Assembly (NCBI RefSeq): GCF_027172205.1
Contig: NC_070607.1
Span: forward strand, 33,626,069 to 33,690,068
Direction: 5' to 3'
Length of the DNA: 64,000 nucleotides
DNA from: Podarcis raffonei
Taxonomy: Eukaryota; Chordata; Lepidosauria; Squamata; Lacertidae
This document shows positions 49,783-62,519 of the stretch, piece after piece; positions within the stretch are counted from its first letter, which is position 1; the number at the start of each line of letters is the position of its first letter. The notes under the pieces were generated by a model, which had not been told where the DNA came from, searched no databases, and saw only the letters and a list, made by a program, of their open reading frames with translations. Both the position numbers and the translations under genes were made by a program.

Positions 49783-50812
49783 CTTTAATCTGAAAGAAAT
49801 GAGATATAGTAGGAATATAAGTATTTCTGGAATTGGGAACAGCCAAAGCTAGGTGGCAGATGGTCATAGTTCAATTTCCAGCATCTCAAGACATGTTTAG
49901 GAGATATCCCTGTCTGAAATTCAGAAACCCACTTCCAGCCAATGTAGGCCAGGCCTGGGGAACCTCTTGTCCAGACATGTTCCTCTAAGCCTCCCATGTT
50001 GTACATGAGACCATTTTCATAAAGCAATCCCTACCTGCCCCATATGACATCAGATGTGGAACAGAAAAGGCAGCACTTCAGAGGAACAATTGGGAGCATA
50101 AAGTTTTGATGGAGCAAGTCATGCTTCCACATAAATGGATGGGCAGCAGCAGCATGCTGGAATCAAGGCTTTCAAACACATATGCCACATTTCTCTTTCA
50201 AACCTCCACAGGGTAAATGTTAAGAAGACTTTAGTCCTACAGCCCCACCCAAAACATGCTAGGAGCTGGAGAACAAGCTTTGACAATAAAAGCCTCATTT
50301 GATTCAACCTGCACAGATTTGTGCTGCTGGTCTGTGAACTGCAGCTGCGATACTTACTTAGGGGGCTAGGCCCCATTGAACATGCCTGAGTAAGCATGGG
50401 GAGGAGGCTTGTTCTGTGCGTGCCTTCAGCTTGCTGTATTAAATAAGCATCAGGTTTCGTGGTGATCTGCAAATATAAAGCAGCTTTCCCCCATCTAACG
50501 GTTGAAAAAACAGGAAGCACCACTAGATGGCGAAGAATATTTTTCTTCAGCCGAGGCTTTCTGACTCCACCCAAGAGATTAACAGGCGCTTGTAGATAAA
50601 GTTAGCAAATTTCTGTGCCCTCCCGAAAGCTTCCCTTTCACTGAAGGATCAGATTCAGAAAATCTCTCACAAACCTACATGCAAAGCAATTGTTAAGCTG
50701 AGCTGCTGAATCACCAAAAACAGTATGGAGCAGCCAAGCAACCATTAAAAAGTCCCCATTCTATTTTAATAGCTGCATGTGGCAGGAAAATATCATCATG
50801 ACATGATCTTAC

Positions 50813-50905
50813 CAGCTTTGGGGGATTTTTTTTCCTGTATCCAGAGCTCTGTTTTACCTCAGATTAGAAGCCCGGGAGCGTCTGAAAACAAACCTCCTAC
50901 CTCCG
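50813..50905 (-). other. Probable 5' non-coding exon of IFI44-like copy 2
   Basis: Donor CAAAGCTG|GTAAGATC on the minus strand ends at 50813. Counterpart of 36838-36930. The start site is not determined. Confidence 0.55.
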
Positions 50906-50930
50906 AGAAGCAGCTCGCGTCGGCAATTGG

Positions 50931-50946
50931 GAAACGAAAGTGAAAG
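50931..50946 (-). promoter_or_regulatory. ISRE of IFI44-like copy 2
   Basis: GAAACGAAAGTGAAAG, identical to copy 1, while neighbouring bases differ (TTGGGAAACG against GGGAGAAACG). Conservation of the core fits retained interferon control. Confidence 0.82.
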
Positions 50947-52474
50947 TCCAGAGGTGCTCGGAATCAGTAACACGTGTTCTCGGGTTTCCTGGAGTCCGTG
51001 ACTAGGGGGAAATCCTCTTGGGGGGGAAGATAGAACTAGAAAAGAAATTTCTTGCAAGATATCTGACAGTAAGACAGAATCCTACACAAAGCTGAAATGA
51101 CTGTGAGCATATAGGGAGGGGTGCAGTGGGTCTCCGCTTGTGCAAGAACAAATGGCTCGTGTCCTGAATCCAGGCTGCGGAGATCCTGCAAGGAGAAAGA
51201 GCAACTGGGTGTTTGGGCAGCAATGCAAATGGGTGGGGATGAATGGCTGCTCTTGACTCATAGAGGCTCTGGTTAATGCAGGGAAGAGTCTGCTTTCCCT
51301 TAGTCTGGGGGGAAGAAGAGTGTTGGAGCAAAGCAGACCTACAGTTACCACATTCACATGAGAGGCAGAGAGAGGGAAAGGATCGCATCAGTTGTAGCCA
51401 AAACTCCCCCTTTCTTACATGTGTGGGGCACTGCACCCTGGCAGCCCAGTCAGCGGTGGTTCTGTGTGTAGGGACATGCAAATCTGTCAATTTCAGTTCC
51501 ATGCAAATTCAGGTTAGAGTTGTTTTTAAATAAATAAATAGATGGAATTTGACTGCATTTTTGAAGTTGAAAAAACTATTGATAAAATTAGAGTATGGTC
51601 TGTTATGCTTCCTTCTCCACCCTGGAACAGTCAGAACTAAATCCAGTTTAAATTCACCAATTTGTAACTATGAATTAGAGCACTTCTTTTACAGCAGAAA
51701 TGTGGGGGGGGGTTATCTTATTAGAGCCTCCCCATGTTAATCTGTAAAACGTTGGGTGGTCTGTTCCTTATGATTTTGGCCCTGCCGTCGGCCTTGCCCG
51801 CTGCTGATGTCAGCCCCTGAGATAATGCAGCCTTCGACAGAAAAAAGGTTGCCCACACCAGCTTCCACAGCTGCATGACAGACAGAAAACCAACAGGTGG
51901 AGCCCTCCACATTTCTGCAGCTTTACAGTTGGTGGTGACAGTCCAACCATACCGGGTTAATGTTTTCCATTGGTCATTATTGGGATTCATGCAATTGAAA
52001 TCAGCACAAGAATAGTATAGCCTAATTCTCTTTTCCTATAGTACTTGGGGAATAAGCATAGTCAAATATTAGAACCAGACATCAGGGATGATGTGCAACC
52101 CTTTTAAAATGAACCACCACCTGATAAATAGCTGATAAATAGATAAAACAGGAAGTCCAAGTACAAAGCAACAATTGTGTGAAATTCAACAGTATGTGTG
52201 TATTTTAGCTATAGTTCTGTATATATAGTTAAGTTTACAATAAAAGTTTAGAATATTTGAAGGCCAATGTATGCTACACCAATAAAGACTGTTATGTTGC
52301 ATTTTGATGTTTTCTTGCTCTCTTACATTTTTTCTTGGGTACAGAACATCATGCATTTCTCAAATCTTCAGCTTTCATTTACTTGTTCAGATGTCTTTGT
52401 TTGGAGCTAAGCACTGAGCCATCTCTGCTTCCTCTCCTTATGAAGTTCTCAAGCTTATTCATTATTTTTGAGAT

Positions 52475-52502
52475 TATATATATATATATATATATATATA
52501 TA
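52475..52502. repeat. (AT)n microsatellite
   Basis: Uninterrupted AT dinucleotides. Confidence 0.85.
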
Positions 52503-54050
52503 CTATAGGTGAGTCAAAGTAAAAGTCATACAAAGCTTCTCCTCACAAAATATAATAAGCAGAGACAGCATGTTCTTGTTCCGTGAACATATATCATCAG
52601 AACATTCAGGAATCATAGTCTCTAGTCCACGGATCAGTTAATCATACATCTTTTTCTGGGAGTTATTACTCCTATTACAAAGGAGGCATGCCAAAAGAAC
52701 AAAAGAGCTATTCTTTGCAGGCTTGTGCAAAACAGTTGCACCATTGTTCAGGTGTACTTCAGGCATTGCGAGTTTGCTAGTTATTTTCTCGGCTCTGTGG
52801 CAGTAATCAAAACTGAACTTGCATTACCCATTGGAAAGAAATGGTAGGTGCACCAATTTATTCCTCTGTACCTTTTCTCCCTCCTCACATAATCTCTGCT
52901 CGATAAATAGTTGTTCTTATGGCAACTGAGTGTGCTCCAGATCACGTATTTCATCATGCATATAACGGGGTATCTACGCCACTCGGAAGTAACTAGGAGG
53001 AGAGGGAACGCCTGTGAATTTCTTTCAACTTATCAAGAGGCTTTACAACAAAGGGTTTCCTGAATTGTGGTGCCACCACTAGGAAAGGGACTGGCTCACA
53101 TGAAAGAGAATGAGAGGACACAGCTCCTTCCTCCGCAGCTGATCCGAGTTCTGGTGTTGTTGGCCAATGCCCAGCAGCGTTGCTGGTGGTGGCGACGGGG
53201 AGAGAAGGTGGGGGTCAAGAGCAAAAACCAACATGAGATCACACTGCACAATCTCACGAGACCCACCTTTTCAAGTCCACTTTGGCGCAGGCACAGTATT
53301 GTTGCAACAGCCCTTGCTTGCAATCATTCAAAGCCATAATATCAGATTCAGTTGTTTTGCCCTCTATAATGCGAGAGGAAGATACCTGGAATGAGTTTCC
53401 CGTAACTTCTGAACAGGTGCCTGGTTATCTGCTTGCTGGGCTGCTGGTGCTTTTGAGGTCCTGAGCAAGTGTCCAATTTCATTTTTTCATTTTGCTATCT
53501 CTAAAATGGGAATAAGTTGTGGCTCTTCCTAAGAGAAAATTTCCTTCAGAATCTGTTCTGTGCTTTGGATAACATTTTGCTTCAGTGCTGGCATCTCACT
53601 TTGGTTTATTTTCCAAAATTATGGAGGTCTCCACATTGACTATAACTGGGAAATCAACAAATGACTATGATTATTAAAAATGATAATGATGGCAAACTCA
53701 GATGAAATCTGCAGGAAGCCCCTCCTGGGGTGGGTGAGCTACTTTCAAGTCCTGAATTCAGCTGCCAAGTAACATGCAGAAGTTGTGCCTTAGAACACAG
53801 ACCATCACAAGCTCACTCCAGGTGTGAAGACAGAGCTCATGGAGTTGTGGTTGGCAGCAAAAAGAAGTCTGCAGTGATTTCGGAGATGGAATGGAGGAAC
53901 TATGCAGTCGAACCTACAAACAAAGGGACTAAGCTTGTGAACCTGCCCATTCACTATACCACAATATTTTTATTTGACTGTACGCAACCTTTAATAACAT
54001 TTTTTTTAAAAAAGTATTGCATTCATTAGGTATGTGTGGGTAAAAATCCC

Positions 54051-54097
<47 letters not shown>
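54051..54097. repeat. (CA)n microsatellite
   Basis: About 23 CA units. Confidence 0.92.
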
Positions 54098-54098
<1 letters not shown>

Positions 54099-54334
54099 AC
54101 CTCTGCCCCCAAAACGAGTTTTAACCAGGTCTTCTGCAGTGAAATTGGTAATGATATCCAGCATGAGTTGTAAAAGCGGCAATTAAAACCATGTTTTCCA
54201 TTATACATGGATTTGCAATGCCTTAATCCGTTGATCTAATTTTCCTGATCATGGCATAGGTGTAGAAGTGGACATACTCCGAATGAAATACTAGAATAAA
54301 AAGCAGTCACGCTGTTCAAGTCTATGGGTGTTTA

Positions 54335-54690
54335 AAAGGTAAAGGTAAAGGGACCCTGACCATTAGGTCCAGTCGTGGCCGACTGGGGTTGCGGCGCACA
54401 TCTCACTTTATTGGCCGAGGGAGCTGGCGTACAGCTTCCGGGTCATGTGGCCAGCATGACTAAGCCGCTTCTGGCGAACCAGAGGAGCGCATGGAAACGC
54501 CGTTTACCTTCCCACCAGAGCGGTACCTATTTATCTACTTGCACTTTGATGTGTTTTTGAACTGCTAGGTTGGCAGGAGCAGGGACCGAGCAACGGAAGC
54601 TCACCCCATCGCAGGGATTCAAACCGCCAACCTTCTGATCAGCAAGTCCTAGGCTCTGTGGTTTAACCCACAGCACCACCCGCGTCCCTC
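54335..54690 (-). mobile_element. Full-length Sauria-type SINE with target duplication
   Basis: Flanked by the 13-bp duplication CTATGGGTGTTTA (54322-54334 and 54691-54703). The minus strand starts at the tRNA-like head (GGTGGTGCTGTGGGTTAAAC) and ends in CCTTTACCTTTT. Close in sequence to the copy at 40358. Confidence 0.92.
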
Positions 54691-55488
54691 CTATGGGTGT
54701 TTACTTAGAAGTAAATGCACTAGCTTACTGCCTAGGAAAAATGCATAGCATTGCAACCTGCTCAGGTTGATAAAATATAAGCCACTCAACACCTCTCACT
54801 GAACTCATGGATCCATACAGAAATATCAAATCCTTAATCTGTAAATCAGCTGTGTCTGGCTTTTGGTAATACTTCCATTTGCCATGAGGTGGCCCTCTTA
54901 GTATAGTTTTGTACTTCAACACATACTTCCAACATGAATTCCAAGGTAGATTGTATCGTACAGTATACAATGAAATCGATCTGCATTTCTATCCCCAAAA
55001 CATTTCATCTCCCATCTTCTTGCCACCCTCCCTCTGTATTTTCTCCTTCTCCAGGTTCTGGAACATGCTCATGTCAGATGCTTTGTGTAGACAATACCAA
55101 TTATATAACTAAGCAAAATTTCATTTCACAGGTGTATAAACGACATCTGTGCTCGTGTTTTCTAGAGATGTCATTATTCACCTGGATTTATTTTTATTTA
55201 TTTATTTTAAGCATTAGACTCTAGCTTGTTGAAATGCCAAAAAATGTTGAATTACTTTCAGAAATGCTGAAATATTCCAAAAAAATAAAATGCTGAGAAA
55301 AACATGGCTGATACATTTATGGTTGCCTTAACAAATAATTCGAGTTATAAGAGGATACAACAACAACCAAGTTTGGATTTTCAGCTAATAAATGAAATGT
55401 TTCTTCATACAGTTGACCTCCTTGCAATCTGTCATCAGAATAGGAATGCTGAGTTCAGAAAGCATACTTTTCTTTGAGATTTGAGCAA

Positions 55489-55710
55489 TACAGTGGTACC
55501 TCAGGTTAAGTACTTAATTCGTTCCGGAGGTCCGTTCTTAACTTGGAACTGTTCTTAACCTGAAGCACCACTTTAGCTAATGGGGCCTCCTGCTGCCGCC
55601 GCACCGCCTGAAGCAAAGTTCTTAACCCGAGGTACTATTTCTGGGTTAGCAGAGTCTGTAACATGAAGTGTATGTAACCTGAAGCGTATGTAACCCGAGG
55701 TACCACTGTA
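55489..55710. mobile_element. TA-flanked inverted-repeat element (CAGTGGTACCTC family)
   Basis: TA-CAGTGGTACCTCAGGTTAAG to AACCCGAGGTACCACTG-TA, about 222 bp with near-perfect ends; the best preserved member in the window. Confidence 0.85.
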
Positions 55711-58387
55711 TTCGGAATATCATTGTATAAAGTGAAACCATCAGGTTGCAGGCAAGTATGCCATTTTATCTCATAATATTCAGATGATCAAATATTGTAA
55801 TAAAGAAGAATAAAGCTGGACTGCTGGGAGGACAAAAAGCAGTAACATTTGGGATTACAGGCCTTTGAGCTGCACAAAACTGTTCATCTGATGGTGATGC
55901 TCTTAAGCAAGGATTTTAGTTCTGTATTCTAAAAAAAGGTAAAAGGTGCCCAGGTTGGCAAAATTCCCAAATCCGTACCTAGGGCAAAAAAATTTTTTGA
56001 ACCATCCGAAATGTCACAGAATACAAAAGCTTTCAAGTTCTCAAGCACTGACAGATCATTTTGCAATATTTTGCTAGGCCTACTAAAGGTATTGTCCTAA
56101 AATGGATTTTGGATTATTATCCCTTTCTAATATTTTGTTTGTGATATAGAGAGGGAAGGAGCACATAGGTCTGTTGGCTGCAATACTGTGCCGAGAAATG
56201 TACTTCTATTAAATGGCAATAATGAGTTCTAAATGTGTGCCTATGCGAATATGTTAGCATATGCAAAATTTATGCAAATTGCTATCCTCTTTTGCCCTTT
56301 TTTTGATGATGCATTTCATCATTGTTGCTTAATTGGACAGCTTAAACCAGTCCACCTGAACCTCAAACAAGCTTTGGAGGCAGACAGTGTGAGATGATGA
56401 AGAAGGGAAAAGGGGACACACACCAACTTGCAGCTTCTCACTGCTTTCCCATAGACTTCCAAAACCATTAGATGAAAATCTCTAATAAGTCATCATCTCC
56501 AATACATTTCTTCTTTTGCTACTTCTTTGACATTTATTTTATTGTTAATATGATGGGATGTGTACATTGCGTAGCATAACTGGCTTCTTACTTGCACGCT
56601 TTCTTTCTTTTTTTGTCTTGTTTGCACTGCTGTGGGAAGATGTCCAAAATGGCAGCTGCACATTTCCCTGTGAGCATTATTTTTATCCTGTTGATCCTCT
56701 ATTGCTGGTTATTTAGTGCAAAAGGCTCACCTGGCCTCTAAGAGAGCAAAATGTGTTTGCTGAGTTCGCCAACATATGTCCTTTTCTAAATGGAACACTT
56801 CTGATGAGCAGCCATTAGGGGCACAATTAAAATGGCTCCCACTTCTGTACTTCTGTATCCTATTGCTTTCAAGTGTGGAATTCTCACAGGGATCAATGAG
56901 AGCAAGCACTGGAAAACACTACAGATTATGTCCTGTGAATCATGATTCTCCCTCTCATATTCTCCCTCTCAGGCCCCTAACGAACCTGTTTAGCTCATTT
57001 CATCAAGCAGACACTGATTAGACAGAAAACAGTCATTTCTAATCACACAGCCGATTGTTTTCGTGAAGTTCATTGTCAGCTGTTTATACCAGCTTTCAGT
57101 TGAGTTTTAAAGCATGGATGATGGATGAAATTATTTCCCTTCATCCTTTAGCCTTTTTCTTACAGTATGAAAAATAAAATTAGCATTTGTAATTGTGAAA
57201 TATGGAAGATGTCCACCCATTTCAGGTGAACAAAAGACTCATGAGACATCTTAGCTAAATATGGATGGGGACATCACTTTTCTTTCTCTCTATGTCCTCT
57301 CTCTCTTTCTTGGTGCCACCCTTTCTCTCACTCTAGCTATTCCCCCTTCTCTCATTTTGCAACATCATTTTCTTCTTTCTTTCTCTTGCTTTGTCTTTGA
57401 GAAGGCACAACTATTCTAAAATCTCTAGGGTGTTTTAAAAATGGCAGCAACCTGACTTTCTTTCCTTACCCCATCAGTCTTCCAATGGGCTAAGTTTATT
57501 TTCTTGCAGACAACTCCACATTATTGCCAAGTCTCTCTCTGTTTGTACTCAATTTGCACTGTCTAATGGTTGCTGTAAAACACTGCTGGGCATAGGGCTT
57601 GAGTGAAGCAGGAAAGGTGAAGGTTGAGGCCAGACTACAGACAGGATCAGAGGTTTTCCATCCCTGATATATAGCAGTGGTATAAGAATAACAATCAATG
57701 TTGCTCTACTCACCTGCTAAGTGCCTTTTTATTCAGTAGTTTATCGTTAAGAAACAAAGCTGCAATGTGTTTAGAATAATAGGAACATTTTTTTAAAAAA
57801 ACAAGAACATGTAAATTGATTCTATTGTGCATAGACATATGGCAATGACTTGGGGAATATTTGCCAATATTTGAGTAGCTTAGATGAAAAGCAATTTCCA
57901 TCACTTCTATCTCCCTGCCAAAATATATATTTCCAATCCAAGCCTTTAGGCACTGGGTTATTTCAAAGCAGTTTCCCCATATGATTTGGATCTTTCTTTA
58001 AAATGGAAACAAAAGGTGACTTTACCATAACATGTATGGTCAAATCACAAGAAATTAGAACGAGTTCTAATACTTAGAATGAACGCACAAGGCTCCTATC
58101 TACTTTGCTCCTCCCTGTTCATTTCATGGCTGCCCTGCACTGAGTAAAGCCATCCTTTGGCACAGCATGTTATCTGAAAGCAGGTTCATGGTTTAGCTCT
58201 CCTGAGAAACGTTGAACCATAAACCATAGGACAAGCCATGGTTACAACTCATAGAGAGAGAGAGAAAACCTGGGTTCAGATGACATACTAAACCAAACTA
58301 TGGTGCAGCCGCAAAGCAACCGGGGATAAGCAAAGCAACTGAGATTTCCTCCCATATGCTTGTTTAAGCTATGGTTTGGCTTAGTGT
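55711..58387. other. Intergenic stretch, no gene recognised
   Basis: AT-rich with a pyrimidine-rich patch around 57270-57400 (CTTTCT and TCTCTC runs). No domain-bearing frame was seen. Confidence 0.55.
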
Positions 58388-58395
58388 GACATCAA

Positions 58396-58806
58396 CAGTG
58401 CCGGATTTACGTATAGCTATAGCTTAGGGCCACACTCTCTTGGGGGCCCAAAAAAAATTGAAGGGGAAAAACTGGATGTACATTTCCAAAATATAAGATA
58501 AAAAACAAATAAAATAAAACCTACATACAGCAACAGTGTTTTGTGTTGTGTAGGCTGCTATGATGTAAGTAATGGGCCCCGCCTGCTCCTGAAAATATCA
58601 CTGGTTTGCTCATTTCTATATATAGGGTGCCTATATTCTGCATGTGAAATGACTTTAGATACCTATAAGGTCCATAAATTACCATATAGCATATATTCAA
58701 CACAAAAAACAGCATCAATTTGTTGTTGACAAAGGACAGCTGGACATATAAAGGACCCCATTACCTTCAGGAACTTAGGGCCTCATCAAACCTAAATCTG
58801 GCCCTG
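58396..58806. mobile_element. hAT-like non-autonomous element with 8-bp target duplication
   Basis: Starts CAGTGCCGGATTTACG and ends CTAAATCTGGCCCTG, imperfect TIRs of the CAGGGCCGGATTTA type that I associate with Zaphod/hAT-Tip100 elements. Flanked on both sides by GACATCAA (58388-58395 and 58807-58814), a perfect 8-bp duplication typical of hAT. No transposase frame. Confidence 0.85.
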
Positions 58807-58909
58807 GACATCAAACACGCATGGAAATAAAACAGACCATGCACCATATTTTCATATTGCCCCATGTCAACATAAGTTCAATGCTTATAAATTGCACTTA
58901 TTCACAAGT

Positions 58910-58910
<1 letters not shown>

Positions 58911-58944
<34 letters not shown>
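58911..58944. repeat. (GAT)n microsatellite
   Basis: Eleven GAT units. Confidence 0.9.
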
Positions 58945-58946
<2 letters not shown>

Positions 58947-59954
58947 AGTACCCGACCATATTTCATGAGCTGCTGATCAGATGAGGCACATCAAGCCCAT
59001 CCTCTGAAGGACCACCCAAATGATGTTTCATGTAGCATGGCTTCTGACATCTCTTCAGCAGCCCAGGATGGAGTCACACTATAAACTGCCCTCAAAAGTC
59101 ATGTGAAAAGGATCCCAGTGTTCTTGTAAACACCTTTGAGAAAAGAATACATTACCACCTACTTCTTGTACTTATACATTGTTGAAATATGGACCGGTTA
59201 ATCCGTCAGTAATCTCTGCTTGGCTCAGTGACACCAGAAGTCAACAGAATTGGCTTTGTGCATGTAGGTCTCCCTGTGGTTTCTTCATTTTTACGTGTCA
59301 TGTTGTTCCTGTCATTTCACAGCAGACTGCCTATGTTGATTGAAATCATCCCTACCAAGGAATTGGAGCAGATGTCCCTTATTTCTGTTTTGTCCTTAAA
59401 ATATAATCAGCAATGGATTACACTCTGAGATGGTCTTGAAATGTGCCTGTTATTACTGGGCCTCAGAAACTTTAGCAGAGCAATATTGTTCATCCTGAAG
59501 CTAGCATCAACTTGGCAATATTTTAAGCCTTTCTAACGGCTCAGATCCAAATATGTGTCTCACTCCCTTTCACATTGCTACATGACAGGAGGCCCTATCT
59601 TGTTTTATTTAAGCATGATCCTGTTGACAGAAAATTAAAGGATAGATAGATGAAACCACTCAACCATTGGAACATTTCACCATGTTGAGACATTATCAGG
59701 AAATCTTTGTCACAACTGGAATACATTCATTCAAAGCTCAGGAAACATGCATGCTTGAGGAAAAAACATTTAAACAATTGAAGTTTTCAACAACAACAAA
59801 ACTGTCTTTCTGTAGCATTCATATCTGCTATGCTGACATGTTAGCAATTATTTCTTGCGTCCAGAGAAACATATCATCTTAAAGGCACTATATCCCATTT
59901 GGGGGCTTGTTTAATGTCACTGCACACGGGTGGTGTAGTGACAATAAAGGGTTA

Positions 59955-60000
<46 letters not shown>
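59955..60000. repeat. (ATT)n microsatellite
   Basis: About 15 ATT units. Confidence 0.9.
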
Positions 60001-60002
<2 letters not shown>

Positions 60003-61539
60003 TTCTGGTGACCCCCTACTCTCCTTCTTATGATTCTTCACCTTGAAATTAGAGTATAGGATCAACTACTCATCATCTGATAGGGGGGAGGGGGTTCAGT
60101 CCTGCCCAGTTCGGCTGTATGCTCCAGTTCACCACAGAGAATTGGTGCATGGAACTGACCCATGCAGAAAGCAGGATTGACCTCCATACAACCCTTGGAG
60201 GTCAATCTTTCCTTGTTTGGGTGCTTGTGCACTTCTGTGCAAGGGATTTTAACAGATGAACAGGATATCATATAAAACATCATCTGATGTTTTAATGACA
60301 TCATGTGATTGACGGGTGGCTTGCCCCACTGACCTGTCAAATTTGGCTTGTGGATCTGGCCCACTGAGTCAAAAATGTTCCCCACCCCTAAAATAGATGG
60401 CTTCAAATAGCAGACTCTCATTTGTCAGTCTTCAACTAGAGGACTATCCTCTGTAAAGTAGACCACATGGCCACCCAAACTGAGAACCAGAGAAAAGGAC
60501 CCAGAGCCAGGCATCAGCGATGTTTCCTGACAATATGCTGAGACCCTGCCACTTACTGAAGATGTCAGTGACTGGTACTTGCCATGCTGTAACTTCTCTG
60601 ATGAAGGGAGAAGTGGGGACTTTCCCAAATGCTTGAACAAGACAGATCAAAATGGGTTATTAGTTTTGGCTGAGATTTGCAGGCAGCTCCTGAAACTCCT
60701 TGCAACCAAACATCTCCTTTGTGATTTTATCCAACTTTCCTGGTACTCAAAGGAAGTCTGTCCCTGAAAAGACCCTGTTTAATGAAGCGACTAACCAAGT
60801 TCTGAAAGCAACAATCTTTTAAAGCAAACGCTCAGAAAAACTGGCTGACAATTCTTTGACAACTTTCATTTATGTTTTGGGTGAGAGGTTCTGTACAGAA
60901 GTGGCTGTCATAAATATAAATGAGACATTCTGTTTGAATTAAAATTGCAGTTCTGTGGTGTTATTTTTTATGAAAGCAATTAAATTCTGTTTTAATAAGC
61001 AAAACTTAATGGGGGGAATTTTGAGGTTTGATTTTGTTTTTACTTTTACAAACAGTTCCAGAATGTATAAGTGTGTGGCATTCCAGTTGCTTAATTGATT
61101 TATAGATGCTTCTTATCTGAAGGCTCCAGATGACTAGCTATATTTCCTAATGAGGAACTGACGTGGAAAGAGACGGACTTATTCAGAGACATAAATAAAC
61201 CCGTGGGCAAGACAGGATTTGAATTCCACCTATCCACATCCAAGTCAAATGTTCCACATGCTGAATTATGTGTTGAAGGGTCTGCCAAACGGTTTCTAGA
61301 GCAATTGGGTTGGGGATGCAATGCTACTGAAACATAAATGATCTGTGTATCGTGTGTGAGAGACAGTGCCCACCAGAACAGAGTACCATCACCTCTTCTT
61401 TTTCTTCTTTTTCCTGTTCATGGCAGCCATTTTGTGCTGGCGCTCACAGCACTCTGCTTTCCTTTGGACCACATCAGCGAAGCCAGGGAGGAGGTTTGTC
61501 TAAGAAGCCCAGGACCTCCATACACACTGCTCAGGCTTG

Positions 61540-61625
61540 TGCCCCAGGGTGATAACTTCGGTTCTGCTAACTGCACCCCCAGAGGTACACTCCATTGTCT
61601 CTTGAGATAGGCAGATGCCAACAAC
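61540..61625. repeat. Dispersed repeat shared with 9620-9690
   Basis: CACTCCATTGTCTCTTGAGA with similar flanks (GCCCCCGGAACAA against GCACCCCCAGAGGTA; GCCAACAA after it) occurs here and inside a vitellogenin intron. Family not recognised. Confidence 0.5.
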
Positions 61626-62439
61626 AACAGTACCATTACCTCATTTCTTACCAAAAAAGAGTTTTGGTAAGAAATTACATCCCACAAACAGGGAGCCACT
61701 GCAGAAAAGGTCCATTCTCATGTTGCCACACTCTGGACCTCACATGGAGGAAGCAGACGAAGAAGGGCCTCAGGTGATGAAGACAGAGTCCAGGTTGGTT
61801 TATATGGGAGAGGTGATCCTTGAGGTATTGTGGTCCAAGATCCATCCCACAGGGCAGCTGGTGGCTTATCTGTGTTCAGGTAAGCACAGGCTCTGGCTTT
61901 CTTGGGTTGAGAAAAGCTTGGGGTGTGCAACATTGGCCCTTGTGAATGACAAGACATATATTGAAGCCTCTAGAGTGGCTGGCCCTGGGATGACTGCTAT
62001 CCTCTGCTCTGCCTTTGTCTGATCAATAGAATCTGGCCCAAGTCCTGCCTGCTATATTTCAGGCCTTAGTTCCCTCCTTGAGCTGATTATCTCTGGTGCT
62101 ATTCTTCAAATACCACCCTTTTAAACAGAGTGTTAATTTTCCTTTTCCCTCAATTATCCAGAGTAATGGAAATTATTTTGTTAAAACTGTGATGAAGAAA
62201 TTGAGACTGACTGAAGGAAAACAACTGGCAGTAAGTAAATAAAAAACTGTTTTATGGAAAGTTTGATTGCACACAATCTTGGGCCAAATATTTGATTTTT
62301 GTGAAGAAATCCTTTTCTTTTTTTCCTGCAACAAGTCAAAGAGAAAGGACAGTGTTCCAACGATAGATTACACAAGAGTATCTAATTTGTTCTCCTCTTT
62401 TAAACCCCATGTGGTTTACAATCTCTGTCTACCTAAAGG

Positions 62440-62511
62440 CAGTGCTTTTTTCTGGGGGGGGATGCAGAGGTACGCATACCCCTAAACATTTTTTTACGAA
62501 AAAAAACACTG
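62440..62511. mobile_element. 72-bp hAT-like MITE with 8-bp target duplication
   Basis: CAGTGCTTTTTTCTGGGG to ACGAAAAAAAACACTG, inverted ends of 12 bp or more, flanked by perfect CCTAAAGG duplications (62432-62439 and 62512-62519). Far too short to code; it is nearly all hairpin. Confidence 0.85.
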
Positions 62512-62519
62512 CCTAAAGG

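Larger units (their letters stand above)
38630..51304. repeat. Tandem segmental duplication, unit 2
   Basis: Same content and direction as 28385-37300 but about 12.7 kb long. The extra length comes mainly from a CR1-containing insertion (42933-45178), two inverted-repeat elements (39416 and 48824) and about 1.45 kb at 40155-41630 with no counterpart in unit 1. It also lacks about 474 bp present in unit 1. Confidence 0.92.
51305..54334. other. Intergenic stretch, no gene recognised
   Basis: No exon of a known family was seen on either strand. Holds an (AT)n tract at 52475-52502 and a (CA)n tract at 54051-54097. Confidence 0.55.

Noticed and set aside
58911-60000. CRISPR-like or other spaced repeat arrays
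   Set aside because: Only simple trinucleotide microsatellites are present, with no unique spacers; the genome is vertebrate.
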